The notes under the pieces are model-generated. The model had not been told where the DNA came from. It did not search any database and saw only the letters and a program-made list of their open reading frames with translations. Position numbers and translations under genes: made by a program. A stretch of DNA of 64,000 nucleotides from Variovorax sp. CF079 (GTDB taxonomy: Bacteria; Pseudomonadota; Gammaproteobacteria; Burkholderiales; Burkholderiaceae_C), in assembly GCF_900101545.1 (NCBI RefSeq), contig NZ_FMZU01000027.1:1-64000 (forward strand). The letters run 5' to 3'. Positions 1 through 8,970 of the stretch are shown piece after piece; position 1 is the first letter of the stretch; each line of letters starts with the position of its first letter.

Positions 1-207
1 GACATCGGCGGCAACCTGAACATCGAGAGCCTGCAGGACATCACCAACTACGCGAGCCAGCAAAGCAGCGGCGGCGTCAACGTCAGCCTGTGCATCCCGC
101 CCATCTGCTTCGGCGAGTACGTCTCGGCCACGGTCGACTACTCCAAGCAGAAGGTCGCACCGCCGGAGTACCAGCAACTCGATCGTGCCGGCAAGTCATT
201 GCGTTAG
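1..207 (+). CDS. C-terminal end of a filamentous haemagglutinin/CdiA-type protein (5' partial, probably truncated)
   Basis: The open frame enters from the left edge and stops at the TAG at 205-207, leaving 68 residues. The start reads DIGGNLNIESLQD and later VNVSLCIPPICFG, the type of segment found in the haemagglutinin-repeat region of two-partner-secreted FhaB/CdiA exoproteins. In those proteins the segment is followed by more repeat and a long C-terminal region; here the frame ends after a short non-repeat tail (QQLDRAGKSLR). This therefore looks like a truncated exoprotein gene or the remnant of one, not a normal CdiA C-terminus. No immunity gene is recognisable downstream. The family call is from motif memory; the rest of the gene lies outside the window. 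Confidence 0.6.
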   Translation, partial: DIGGNLNIESLQDITNYASQQSSGGVNVSLCIPPICFGEYVSATVDYSKQKVAPPEYQQLDRAGKSLR

Positions 208-450
208 CACGAATGACTTAAGACAGCCAGCGGCACCCCTCGCACGGCCGCGCATTCAATCACGAAAATCCGGAGATTCTTCGGGCGCGTCCGCAAACAG
301 CAGGCGCGCGCACCAGAATGCGCGGCTTGAAGAAGGGGCGCTGGGGCAGGAATCACGTAGTGAAAGACCAGTGGTTCAGTCAACCGATTCGCGCGGCCAG
401 CGCCGCGATACGCACAAACAGAGGGAGGCGCCGTTGCACGGCGCAAGTAC
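208..450. other. Intergenic stretch without recognisable gene
   Basis: 243 bases between the haemagglutinin fragment and the frameshifted lipoprotein. Small open frames exist on both strands but are compositionally unconvincing and lack homology that I recognise. No clear terminator hairpin was seen. An immunity gene would be expected here in a CDI locus; none is evident. Confidence 0.4.
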
Positions 451-1436
451 ATGAAGCCATTCCGCGCCGTCTTTTGCGCTGCAATCGCGCTCGCGCTTGC
501 AGCTTGCGCATCCCGGAGTCCTGAGTCCGCAGGCTTCAGCAGCGAACCTTTGGTCGATGGCAACAGGCTCGAACGTCACAGCATCCTGCGGGCGGGCAAT
601 GAAGCCGCCTTCTCGACGCAGCAAGGGCGGCTCTCCAGCAACTTTGCAGTGTCTTGCGACGCGACCCAGGCATGGCTGCTGTTCGCATCATTGGGTGAAC
701 GACGTTACCCAGGCGGCAGCAAGCAGTACGCGGAGCGCCGCGAGTTAAAGGAAGAGACTGCACGTCAGCTCAAGGCCATCCCCGCAGTCCAGAGCGCATG
801 CCGAACGGCGCCCGATTGGCGCGAAGTGCGCCGAAGCAGTGACGGCATCGTCACCTTGATCGACCTGAAAGGCATCCAGAGCGAGGATGGCGAGTTCACC
901 TTCTGGGGTGCGTTCGACTATCTCCGAGTCGAATTCGATCCACCGTACCAGGCACCCTTTGGTCAGAAGCACGAGCGCTTTGGGCTCTCATGTGCCGAGG
1001 GGTCTTACCTCCAACTTAGGTTAGCGGCTACGACGTCGACGATCGAAACCGAATCACGGATGGCCTGCTCTTCAACACCAGAGCGCCGCGCACGTTCAGC
1101 GGCGACTGGAGCCGGATGGCGGTCGGCTCGCAGATCACCTACAGCGTGACGACCAAGTACTTCTATACCGCCGCTGGCGGTGGAGATTCAGACAACAAGT
1201 CCACCACCCAATGCAAGGTCATCTCAGAGACGGCTGCGACAGCACTGCATCCGGCGCTCGCAGGGCAAGCGAAGCAACTCGAATGCCGTGTCGTTGACGA
1301 CAAGTACAAACAGGTTCAAACGGCCTACTACCTGCAGGACTATGGCTATGTCGTGCGGATGGAATCCAGCAAGACGGCGTTCTCCTACTACTCTCAAAAA
1401 ATCACGGGGGTCGAAGACCTCACCAGCCTGCCTTGA
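451..1436 (+). pseudogene. Lipoprotein of unknown function, disrupted by a frameshift
   Basis: The first frame (451 on) encodes a lipoprotein signal peptide with lipobox LAAC near residue 19, then an ordinary-looking protein up to about position 1020. After that this frame becomes Arg/Ser-rich nonsense, while the frame beginning at 1020 continues sensibly (VSGYDVDDRNRI...) through to the TGA at 1434-1436. A single missing base near 1018-1022 explains both; the repaired protein would be about 328 residues. I recognise no domain. Base composition is more AT-rich than the T6SS genes further on, as in the next gene, suggesting an acquired block. It could be a true pseudogene or a sequencing error. 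Confidence 0.6.
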
Positions 1437-1447
1437 TCAAAGCCACC

Positions 1448-2179
1448 ATGCGATTTTTCTCTTTCGTCACACCCGTCCTCGCGCTCTGCCTGCTTGCAGG
1501 CTGCGCCCGATCCCCCGTCACGCCCGACGAGCCCGTCCAGCCGCCAACGGTGAGGCGCATCCTGGTGATCCCGGTGACGCCCATCGCCAAGCTGCACACC
1601 GAGAACAAGGGCATCCCGATCGGCGTTCTGTGGCAGTCGATCGCCGACCGCATCAAGAGCTCGAACTTCAACGATCGCATGGAGGCCATGCGCAAGGACA
1701 TGGGGCCGAGGATGACGGCTGCGCTGATCAGGCAACTGCGTACGCAGGGCTACGAAGCAGAAGTGATCGAGGGTATCCGCCGGCCGGCATCCTCACCTGA
1801 CAGCATCGACTACACGCGCCTGCCGGTCACCGACCCGGTGCTGCACATCTACTTCAACGAAGTCGGCATTTATTCGTCTCGGTTTTCGATGGACTACGTG
1901 CCGCGCGTCAATTTGAGCGCCTATCTGATTCGTCCGCAGGATGCAGACACGCTCTATGGGGAGACCATCTACTACGGCGCCGATTCGAGAGGCACCGCAT
2001 CCTGGAGCGTTCCAGCAGACGCCCGTCATCGCTGGGCGAGTTTCGACGAGATGGTCGGCAAGCCGCAGGAAGTGGCGGGGAGCTATGACGATGCGCTTGA
2101 TGCACTGGCATCGAGGATCGCGCAGAACATTCGCGAGCAGTTCGAGCCGGCGCCTGCGCGGGTGTCTTCCGCGCCATGA
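1448..2179 (+). CDS. Predicted lipoprotein of unknown function
   Basis: 243 residues. The ATG at 1448 is preferred over the in-frame TTG at 1433, because it directly begins a typical lipoprotein signal (MRFFSFVTPVLALCLLAGC) with lipobox LAGC, so the mature protein is lipid-anchored at Cys19. The body has no motif that I can assign. It follows the frameshifted lipoprotein at once and may have been co-transcribed with it. Function unknown; an envelope location is the only supported inference. Confidence 0.65.
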   Translation: MRFFSFVTPVLALCLLAGCARSPVTPDEPVQPPTVRRILVIPVTPIAKLHTENKGIPIGVLWQSIADRIKSSNFNDRMEAMRKDMGPRMTAALIRQLRTQGYEAEVIEGIRRPASSPDSIDYTRLPVTDPVLHIYFNEVGIYSSRFSMDYVPRVNLSAYLIRPQDADTLYGETIYYGADSRGTASWSVPADARHRWASFDEMVGKPQEVAGSYDDALDALASRIAQNIREQFEPAPARVSSAP

Positions 2180-2201
2180 ACGGCGAGGTGATCGGCGACC
2201 C

Positions 2202-2576
2202 TCAAACGCCCTGTATCACCGCCATGATGTTCCCCTCCGTATCCGTGAACCACGCAGCCTTCGCCCCGCCCTGGTTCACGATGCCGTTCTCGTCCTTCCC
2301 CGGCATGTCGTAGTCCTCGAACACGACGCCGCGCGTCTTCAGTTCGGCCACTTCGCTTTCGATGTCCTCGACCTGCCAGAAGGCCTGGCTGGCCTGGGAG
2401 GTGCCGGCGTTGGGCGTGGGGTACAGGAAGCAGCTGGTGCCGCCCGCGCAGTCGTAGACGACACCGCCGTCCACTTCCGCCGTGGGCTTGAAGCCGAGCT
2501 TCTGTTCGTAGAACTGCCTCGCACGGGCAACGTCTTGCGCCGGGATGTACGCGTACATCGGTGACTTCTGAAGCAT
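2202..2576 (-). CDS. VOC (glyoxalase/bleomycin-resistance fold) family protein
   Basis: 124 residues starting MLQKSPMYAYIPAQDV. The start at 2576 is chosen because AGGAG lies just upstream on the minus strand; the longer frame adds an unconvincing leader. The pattern of a short strand, ARARQFYEQKLGF, and a C-terminal AAWFTDTEGNIMAVIQ is typical of single-domain vicinal-oxygen-chelate proteins of the lactoylglutathione lyase-like group. Members bind a divalent metal and act as lyases, dioxygenases or binding proteins, so the substrate cannot be told. It diverges from the LysE-family exporter gene. Confidence 0.8.
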   Translation of the reverse strand: MLQKSPMYAYIPAQDVARARQFYEQKLGFKPTAEVDGGVVYDCAGGTSCFLYPTPNAGTSQASQAFWQVEDIESEVAELKTRGVVFEDYDMPGKDENGIVNQGGAKAAWFTDTEGNIMAVIQGV

Positions 2577-2647
2577 GGCTTTCTCCTGTGATCCGCGAGC
2601 CTGAAGACAAGCACCTACCATCGCGCTTTTGGAGCGAAAGCACAACC

Positions 2648-3283
2648 ATGGGCATCACCCTCCCGCTGCTCGGCATCGCCGGCGCCATGATCGTCGGCGC
2701 CATGAGCCCCGGCCCGAGCTTCGTCATGGTCGCGCGCACGGCCGTTGCGTCGCGCAGCGACGGGCTGGCCGCGGCACTGGGCATGGGGCTCGGCGGCATC
2801 GCCTTCGCGGTCGCCGCCCTGGTCGGGTTGCAGGCGGCCTTTCTGGCGGTGCCGGCGCTCTACCTCGCGATCAAGCTGCTCGGCGGGCTCTACCTGGTGT
2901 ATCTCGGCATCCGCATCTGGCGCGGCGCCAAGCAGCCGCTGGACGTCGCCGAGGCGCAGGCGCCAAGCGGCAACCGGCAGCACGGCCGGCGCGCGCTGTT
3001 GCTGGGCCTGGCCACGCAGATCAGCAACCCGAAGACGGCCGTGGTCTACGCCAGCATCTTCGCGGCCTTCCTGCCGCGCGACGTGCCCCTGTCGCTGGCG
3101 CTCGCGCTGCCCGTCGTCATCTTCTGCATCGAGACCGGCTGGTACGCCATCGTGGCCTTGGCGCTGTCATCGGCCGCGCCGCGCTCGGCCTACCTGCGCT
3201 ACAAGACCTGGATCGACCGCGCCGCCGGCGGCATCATGGCGCTGCTCGGCGCCAAGCTCCTGTCTGCCGCGCGGGAGGTTTGA
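2648..3283 (+). CDS. LysE/RhtB family amino-acid exporter
   Basis: 211 residues, very hydrophobic, with about six predicted membrane segments. The N-terminal MSPGPSFVMVARTA corresponds to the conserved xPGPxxxxV signature of LysE/RhtB exporters, and QISNPKTAVVYASIFA near residue 130 to the second conserved block. These inner-membrane proteins export amino acids or analogues by proton antiport. ATG 2648 is chosen over an earlier in-frame start because it begins directly at the first hydrophobic helix. The substrate is unknown; no LysR-type regulator is adjacent. Confidence 0.85.
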   Translation: MGITLPLLGIAGAMIVGAMSPGPSFVMVARTAVASRSDGLAAALGMGLGGIAFAVAALVGLQAAFLAVPALYLAIKLLGGLYLVYLGIRIWRGAKQPLDVAEAQAPSGNRQHGRRALLLGLATQISNPKTAVVYASIFAAFLPRDVPLSLALALPVVIFCIETGWYAIVALALSSAAPRSAYLRYKTWIDRAAGGIMALLGAKLLSAAREV

Positions 3284-3300
3284 ATCAAGAGAGTGCGCGC

Positions 3301-3576
3301 CTAGGCCCGATAGAAGTAGGGGTCGAGCACGGTGACTTCCGTGATGGTGTCCACCGGCAGGCTGTTGTCGCCCGCCGTCTCGCGGATCGCCTCCGGGTTC
3401 GGGCTGTCGTAGACGCAGAAGGACTTGCGATGGTCCTTGCTCACGTAGGAGTGGACCCAGGTCACGCCTCTCTTGGCGTTGTTGGCGATCACCATGCCGC
3501 AGGCTCGCGCGCCGACATCGGTCACCGGAATCTCCAGGCCTTCGGGAAAGGTGCGTTCGACCAGATAGCGAGGCAT
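3301..3576 (-). CDS. DUF4242 family small protein
   Basis: 91 residues beginning MPRYLVERTFPEGL, with VHSYVSKDHRKSFCVYD in the middle. This matches the DUF4242 (SCO4226-like) family of small ferredoxin-fold proteins, some of which bind nickel. The conserved WVHSYVS and YCVYD-like motifs are visible. It is convergent with the LysE-family gene, with only 17 bases between stops. No pathway can be assigned from context. Confidence 0.75.
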   Translation of the reverse strand: MPRYLVERTFPEGLEIPVTDVGARACGMVIANNAKRGVTWVHSYVSKDHRKSFCVYDSPNPEAIRETAGDNSLPVDTITEVTVLDPYFYRA

Positions 3577-3753
3577 GTCTGCTCCTTGGTTGAGTGGCTA
3601 CGGATGCGCCGTCGGTCTCAGCTTAGTCGGCCATGCCTTTCGCGTCTGCCCGGGACTTGCCTAGCGTCGGCATCGCTCCGAGTTCCGCCTACCTACGTCA
3701 ACGATGGCCGCGCTCTGACAGGAAGGTTCGCGATTTCGTGACGTCATGGCGCC

Positions 3754-4839
3754 ATGACGCATTCGCTTTCCTTTTCCATATCCGCTTACGGCTGGCGCCA
3801 TGCGCTCGCAGCCATCTTCTGTGCGTTGATCGCAGCCTGCGGCGGGGGCGGCGGCGGAGGTGGGGGCGTGGCGGTGCTGCCGCCGGGCTCTACAGCGTCG
3901 ACCCAGACCCCGCCGAGCGCACCGGCCGACGGAGCGCTGCCCTCGACGCTGGTGACTTCCGTCCCCCCCGACACCTACGGCGCTTCTTCGGAGGGCCACC
4001 AGGCCTTTGCACTGCTGAACGCGGAGCGCGAGCGCTGCGGATTCGGCCTTCTCGCGCAGAACGCCCAGCTCGATGCCGCTGCCAAAGCGCACGCGGACTG
4101 GCAGATCGTGAACAACCAGTTGACCCACCAGGAGACGCCGGGCACGTCCGGCTTCACGGGCGTGAACCCGGTGGACAGGGTCTCGGCCGCGGGCTATTCG
4201 GCCGGCGGCGTAGGCGACGAAATCTCCAGCCTGTACTACTCCGGCTCGATCGCGGGCACGGGCGTCTTCGGCGTGCGGGCGCTGCTCGCGCTGCCGTACC
4301 ACCAGGTCGGCATGCTGGGCGGCTTTCGCGACATCGGGATCGCGCTGCGCGGCAGCGATGAACTCGGCACCACTGCCATCTTCGGCCCGCGCACCGTGCA
4401 GCAGTTCAACCTGGGCTTCACGCCGGCCGCCGGCCGCCAGGAGCCTGCCAGCGACCAGGTGCTCACCTATCCCTGCGAAGGGACCAGCGGCGTCTTTTTC
4501 GAGATCACCAACGAGACCCCCAATCCGGTGCCGGGCCGCGACCTGCGGGCCAGCCCGCTTGGCCACGGCCTGCTGGTGGCCGTGCGAACCGGACAGACGC
4601 TCGCGATCTCCTCGGCATCGATGCAGACGCTGTCGGGGAACGTGCCCGTGGTGCTCCGGCCGGCCATGACCAGTGACAACGATCCGAACGGCGTGCTGGC
4701 TGCCAACAAGGCGCTGATCATTCCCGACGCCTCCTTGATGCCGAACACGGCCTACGCGGTGAGGATCGCCGGCACCAACGACGGCGTGTCCTTCGCCAGG
4801 AGCTTCAACTTTTCGACCGGCGCCGGCGCGGCCCGGTGA
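3754..4839 (+). CDS. CAP/SCP-domain lipoprotein
   Basis: 361 residues. A lipoprotein signal with lipobox near LIAAC (Cys29) is followed by a run of glycines, a leader style common in Comamonadaceae lipoproteins. Residues about 88-210 show a bacterial CAP (cysteine-rich secretory/SCP-like) domain: ALLNAERERCGF, AAAKAHADW and a later histidine-containing NQLTHQE. CAP-domain proteins in bacteria are secreted or surface proteins of mostly unknown role. The C-terminal about 130 residues look like a separate beta-rich extension. It is followed by the Bug receptor gene with about 70 bases between. Confidence 0.75.
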   Translation: MTHSLSFSISAYGWRHALAAIFCALIAACGGGGGGGGGVAVLPPGSTASTQTPPSAPADGALPSTLVTSVPPDTYGASSEGHQAFALLNAERERCGFGLLAQNAQLDAAAKAHADWQIVNNQLTHQETPGTSGFTGVNPVDRVSAAGYSAGGVGDEISSLYYSGSIAGTGVFGVRALLALPYHQVGMLGGFRDIGIALRGSDELGTTAIFGPRTVQQFNLGFTPAAGRQEPASDQVLTYPCEGTSGVFFEITNETPNPVPGRDLRASPLGHGLLVAVRTGQTLAISSASMQTLSGNVPVVLRPAMTSDNDPNGVLAANKALIIPDASLMPNTAYAVRIAGTNDGVSFARSFNFSTGAGAAR

Positions 4840-4907
4840 GGCTTGTGAGGCACCCGGCACGCTCCTAAGATGGGCCGGGTCGAATTTGCCAACGTCTGGA
4901 GAAGACC

Positions 4908-5927
4908 ATGATGCCGATCGAGTCGAACGTCTCTCTTTCGCGGCGCACCGCGTTGCAGCTCGGGCTGGGTGGCCTCGGCGCGAGCATGCTGCCCGGATTC
5001 GCCGCCGCCCAGGGCGCCTGGCCCGCCAAGCCGGTCACGCTGGTGGTGGGTTATCCGCCTGGCGGGCAGACGGATTTCGCGGGGCGCATCCTCATCGCCG
5101 GCATGCAGAGCAGCCTGGGCCAGAGCGTGGTGATCGACAACAAGCCCGGCGTCAACGGCAACATTGCCACCGACTTCATCTCGAAGGCAGCGCCCGACGG
5201 CTACAGGCTGCTGGTGGGCAACGGCAGCAACATGGTGCTCAACCCGCACACCTACCGCAACACGCCGGTGGCGGATCCGCTCAAGCTCACGCCCATCGGC
5301 CTCACGCTGACCTCGTCGCTGATGCTGGTGGTGCCGGCCAGCCTGCCGGTCAAGAACCTCGAGGAATTCATCGCCTGGGTCAAGGCGCAGGACAAGGAGG
5401 GCAAGACCGTCGATTACGCGTCCGGCGGGCCCGGCAGCCTAGTGCAGACGGCGATGGAGCTGTTCCGCGAGCGCATCGGCAAGCCAAAGATGAGCCATGT
5501 GCCGTACAAGGGCAGCAGCCCGGCAATGACCGACCTGATCGCGGGGCGCGTCCCCTGCATGTTCGATGCCTCGTCCGTGGTCGCGCCCTTCCTCAAGTCC
5601 GGCCAGCTCAAGGCACTGATGGCGACCGGCCCCAAGCGCGTGCCGGCCTTCCCGGACGTGCCCACGGCCGCGGAGCGAGGCATCAAGGACTTCCAGGTCA
5701 TCTCCTTCATCGGCCTGTACGGCCCGGCCGGCCTGAATGCCGACATCGTGAAGAAGGTCAACGCGGCGATGAACAGCGCCCTCAAGGACCCGGGCGTGCA
5801 GAAGACCGTTGCCGACCGCGGCGACGAAGCCGGCGGCGGCACGCCCGAGCAGCTGGGGGCGCTGACGCGCGACTACTACAAGCTGCTGGGCGAGGTGGTC
5901 AAGGCCAACGACATTCGCGCCGAGTGA
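4908..5927 (+). CDS. Bug-family (TctC) tripartite tricarboxylate transporter substrate-binding protein
   Basis: 339 residues, the usual family length. The N-terminus SLSRRTALQLGLGGLG is a twin-arginine-like export signal ending near FAAAQ. The mature part shows the Bug signatures WPAKPVTLVVGYPPGG, GQSVVIDNKPG, and DLIAGRVPCMFD. Such periplasmic receptors bind carboxylates for a TctAB membrane pair, but the family is hugely expanded in this group and no tctAB is nearby. The ligand is therefore unknown. RBS GGAGAAG precedes the ATG. It converges with the caspase-like gene. Confidence 0.9.
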   Translation: MMPIESNVSLSRRTALQLGLGGLGASMLPGFAAAQGAWPAKPVTLVVGYPPGGQTDFAGRILIAGMQSSLGQSVVIDNKPGVNGNIATDFISKAAPDGYRLLVGNGSNMVLNPHTYRNTPVADPLKLTPIGLTLTSSLMLVVPASLPVKNLEEFIAWVKAQDKEGKTVDYASGGPGSLVQTAMELFRERIGKPKMSHVPYKGSSPAMTDLIAGRVPCMFDASSVVAPFLKSGQLKALMATGPKRVPAFPDVPTAAERGIKDFQVISFIGLYGPAGLNADIVKKVNAAMNSALKDPGVQKTVADRGDEAGGGTPEQLGALTRDYYKLLGEVVKANDIRAE

Positions 5928-5937
5928 GGCGCCGGGC

Positions 5938-7410
5938 TTACTGGATCTTCACGATCTCCGCCTGCGGCTGCGCCTCGGGCGCCGCCGCGCCGGCGCGCAT
6001 GAGCTTCTCGCCGTCGCGGAAGAAATACCAGCAGCCGTCGTCGGGCCTGCGCGCGTCGGTCAGCCGGCTCGGCGGCACGGGGTTGAACCTGGCGCAGAGG
6101 CTCCCGTCGCTCTTCAGCTCCCAGCGGCCCGAGCCGTTGCTGCTCGCGTTGCCGATGCTCTGGCTGTTGTAATAAATAAGGCCGCCGCTTCGCATGTCCC
6201 AGCGCATCAGGTAGCCCGCTGTGCTGTCCTTGAGGGTGTGCGTCTTGCCGACGAGGAGCTGCTCCACCTCGGCGCGGTCCAGGAACTTGCGCGCTGCCGA
6301 GGCGGGCGTGGTGCTGCTCGCGGGGGGCGATAGCGCGGCCACCTGTGGGGCCGGAAGTGCTGGCGGCTGTGCGGCCGGCTTTGCGGCCGGCTGTGGCGGC
6401 GGCGCCGGTGGCGGGATGGATGGCGGCGCCGTTGCGCGCCCAGCGTCGAGTTCGCGTTGCGCGCGCTCGAGCTGCTTCTCGAGTTCGTTCGGCTCGAAGC
6501 GCCGACCCGCGGGCTCGCGAACCTGAGGCTGCCGCGCCGCCTCGCGGCCCGGCTGCTCTTGGGCCGGCGGCGGGTTGCGTTGCGGGTTGAAGCTGAAGTT
6601 CGAGGTCAGCGAGGTGTTGACCCAGGGCAGCTGGCGCTCACGGGTGTCGCGCAGCACCTTGACGCGCACGTTCTTGAACATCTGCTCGACCTCGAGGCCG
6701 GGGACCATCATCTCCACGGCCAGGTGCTTGGTGTAGACGCTGTTGCGGCCGCTCGGGCCGTCTTCGGCCGGTGCGCCGGGCGCCGAGGCGAACGCGATCA
6801 AGGTGCCGCGCGCACCCATCTCCGCCAGCCCGCCGGCGGAGCGGATGTTGCGCGTCTTGCCGGCGAAAGGATTGTCCCGGCATGCGTCGAGGATCACGAT
6901 GCGCGGGTGCGAGCGTGCCTTCTCGATGCGACTCAGGAACAGCTCCTCGATGTCGACCGACTCGTCCTTGACCTCCTCCTGGTCGCGCAGGTTGATGTCG
7001 ACCGGCAGCAGGTAGTTGCGGCCGTCGATCTGCACCCCGTGGCCGGCGTAGTACAGCACCGCGATGGCATCGTCCTCCTGCACCCGGCGCGCGAACTCGC
7101 GCAGCGCGCGCCTGAACTGCAGCACGTTGACATTGAGCTGCTCGTTGACATCGAAGCCCAGCTTGCGCAGGTTGTTCGCGATCAGCCGCGCGTCGTTCTC
7201 CGGGTTGTCCAGCGGCACCTTCGGATAGCGCGCATTGCCGATCACCAGCGCGATGCGCTTGTCGGCCGGCTGGGCCTGCGCAGGGGCGGCCGCCGTCAGT
7301 GCAGTCAGTGCAAATAGGACAAACCCCAGCACCAGCACCAGCATCCCGAGCAGCCGGCACACGACCGCGCCCATGTCGGCTGGATCGTCGGCGGCACGTG
7401 GGGCGGACAT
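5938..7410 (-). CDS. Caspase-like (peptidase C14) protein, exported or membrane-anchored, at the T6SS border
   Basis: 490 residues. A hydrophobic segment at 17-43 ends at AQAQ and acts as a signal peptide or anchor. A C14 caspase domain spans about 50-290 with the catalytic dyad visible: His124 in YYAGHGVQ and Cys177 in ILDACRDNPF. A Pro/Ala/Gln-rich linker (about 300-390) leads to a C-terminal domain of about 90 residues (LDRAEVEQLLVGKTHTLKD...). The start could also be the internal ATG at 7374. It is transcribed divergently from tssK, sharing a 195-base region with a direct repeat. The substrate is unknown; a second caspase-like protein lies inside the T6SS run. Confidence 0.85.
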   Translation of the reverse strand: MSAPRAADDPADMGAVVCRLLGMLVLVLGFVLFALTALTAAAPAQAQPADKRIALVIGNARYPKVPLDNPENDARLIANNLRKLGFDVNEQLNVNVLQFRRALREFARRVQEDDAIAVLYYAGHGVQIDGRNYLLPVDINLRDQEEVKDESVDIEELFLSRIEKARSHPRIVILDACRDNPFAGKTRNIRSAGGLAEMGARGTLIAFASAPGAPAEDGPSGRNSVYTKHLAVEMMVPGLEVEQMFKNVRVKVLRDTRERQLPWVNTSLTSNFSFNPQRNPPPAQEQPGREAARQPQVREPAGRRFEPNELEKQLERAQRELDAGRATAPPSIPPPAPPPQPAAKPAAQPPALPAPQVAALSPPASSTTPASAARKFLDRAEVEQLLVGKTHTLKDSTAGYLMRWDMRSGGLIYYNSQSIGNASSNGSGRWELKSDGSLCARFNPVPPSRLTDARRPDDGCWYFFRDGEKLMRAGAAAPEAQPQAEIVKIQ

Positions 7411-7476
7411 GCCAACGAATATCCGCCCGCGCTATCGCCATGGCAATTCGTATTTCTGCAGGGGCTCGTGCTTCAT

Positions 7477-7526
7477 TGCGCCTAGCCCCTTAGCACTATC
7501 CCGGTCGCTGCGCCTAGGCCATTAGC
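7477..7526. promoter_or_regulatory. Two imperfect 18-bp direct repeats in the caspase/tssK divergent region
   Basis: TGCGCCTAGCCCCTTAGC at 7477-7494 recurs as TGCGCCTAGGCCATTAGC at 7509-7526 (16 of 18 identical). The start-to-start distance is 32 bp, about three helical turns, so both copies face the same side of the DNA. The pair sits in the only gap between the divergent caspase gene and the start of the main T6SS operon. A regulator binding site is the likeliest reading; this is inference. Confidence 0.4.
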
Positions 7527-7605
7527 CAGATTTGCCTCGCCTCCGGCGCGCCGGAAACTAGATGTTTCCACCCAGGCGGGAGCCCCCGCCGTCGACGGAG
7601 CGCGG

Positions 7606-8937
7606 ATGAGTTGGCGAACTAAAGTGGTTTGGAGCGAGGGGATGCTGCTGCAGCCTCAGCACCTGCAGCAAAGCGAGCGCCATGCCGATCATGCGCGGCA
7701 TCTTCTGTTGCGAAGCACCACGCCATATGCCTGGGGTTTTGCCGAGCTCGAGATCGACCAGGCTGCGCTCTCGCTGGGCAAGCTGGCGCTGGTGCGCGCA
7801 GTCGGCGTGTTCGGCGACGGCACCGTGTTCGACATGCCGGCGGTCGATCCGCTGCCCGAACCCATCGACATCTCGAGCACGATGCGCGACGAGGCCGTCG
7901 TGCTGGCCCTGCCGCTGCGCCGCGCGGGCGCGCGCGAGGCCGATGCCGAGGCGTACGACGACCTGGTGCGCCATCGCGTGCTGGAGTCCGACGTGCCCGA
8001 TTCCAACACCGCCGGCGAACGCACCGCGATGTTGCAACTAGGCCAGCTGCACACCCGCCTGATGCGCGCCGGCGACGCGACCGATGCCTGGACCACGCTC
8101 AATGTCTCGCGTGTGGTCGAGCGGCGCGTCGACAACCAGGTGCAGCTCGATCGCGTGCTGCTGCCGCCGCTGCTCGACGTGGCGGGTCATGCCGTCATCC
8201 GCGCGTGGCTCGACGAGCTGCTGGGCCTGTTGCGCCAGCGCGGCGAGGCGCTGGCCGGGCGCATGAGCCAGGGCGGCACCGGCGGCGTGGCCGAGATCGC
8301 GGACTTCATGTTGCTGCAGACGGTCAATCGCAACGAGGCCGTGTTCGCGCACCTGGCCAAGAGCGCCATGCTGCACCCGCAGCGTTTCTACGAACACGCG
8401 CTGGCGCTGGCCGGCGACCTGGCGAGCTTTCGCGATTCGCGCCGCGTCGCGCGCTTCGGCCCCTACATCCACGACGACCTGGCGATGAGCTTCAAGCCGG
8501 TGATGGACGACCTGCGGCGCAGCCTGTCGATGGTGCTGGAGCAATCGGCCATCCGCATCGAGCTGCACGACCGTAAGCACGGCGTGCGCGTGGCCGTGAT
8601 TCCCGATGTCGAGCTGCAGCGCAACGCCACCTTCGTGCTCGCGGTCAACGCGCAGATGCCGAGCGAGGCGCTGCGCGCGCGCTTCCCCACGCAGGTGAAA
8701 ATCGCGCCGGTGGAGCGCATCCGCGACCTGGTCAACCTCGCGCTGCCGGGGGTCACGCTGATGCCGCTGCCGGTGGCGCCGCGGCAGATCCCCTTTCATT
8801 CGGGCGCCAACTACTTCGAACTCGACACGCGCAACAGCGATCTCTGGCGCCAGCTCGAACAGTCGGGCGGCGTCGCAATGCATATCGCAGGCGACTTCCC
8901 CGGCCTCGACCTCGCGTTCTGGGCCATTCGCTCGTAA
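7606..8937 (+). CDS. tssK: T6SS baseplate subunit TssK
   Basis: 443 residues, the usual TssK length. The N-terminus MSWRTKVVWSEGMLLQPQHLQQ is the family hallmark (W.eGmlL.PQHfQ). TssK is the cytoplasmic trimeric baseplate protein that links the wedge complex (TssEFG) to the TssL/TssM membrane complex. It is the first gene of the long plus-strand T6SS run, 33 bases before tssL. Its upstream region holds the 18-bp repeat pair. Weak RBS GGAG precedes the ATG. Confidence 0.95.
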   Translation: MSWRTKVVWSEGMLLQPQHLQQSERHADHARHLLLRSTTPYAWGFAELEIDQAALSLGKLALVRAVGVFGDGTVFDMPAVDPLPEPIDISSTMRDEAVVLALPLRRAGAREADAEAYDDLVRHRVLESDVPDSNTAGERTAMLQLGQLHTRLMRAGDATDAWTTLNVSRVVERRVDNQVQLDRVLLPPLLDVAGHAVIRAWLDELLGLLRQRGEALAGRMSQGGTGGVAEIADFMLLQTVNRNEAVFAHLAKSAMLHPQRFYEHALALAGDLASFRDSRRVARFGPYIHDDLAMSFKPVMDDLRRSLSMVLEQSAIRIELHDRKHGVRVAVIPDVELQRNATFVLAVNAQMPSEALRARFPTQVKIAPVERIRDLVNLALPGVTLMPLPVAPRQIPFHSGANYFELDTRNSDLWRQLEQSGGVAMHIAGDFPGLDLAFWAIRS

Positions 8938-8970
8938 TCGTCTCGCCCGCGCCCCTGCCGGAGCACCACC

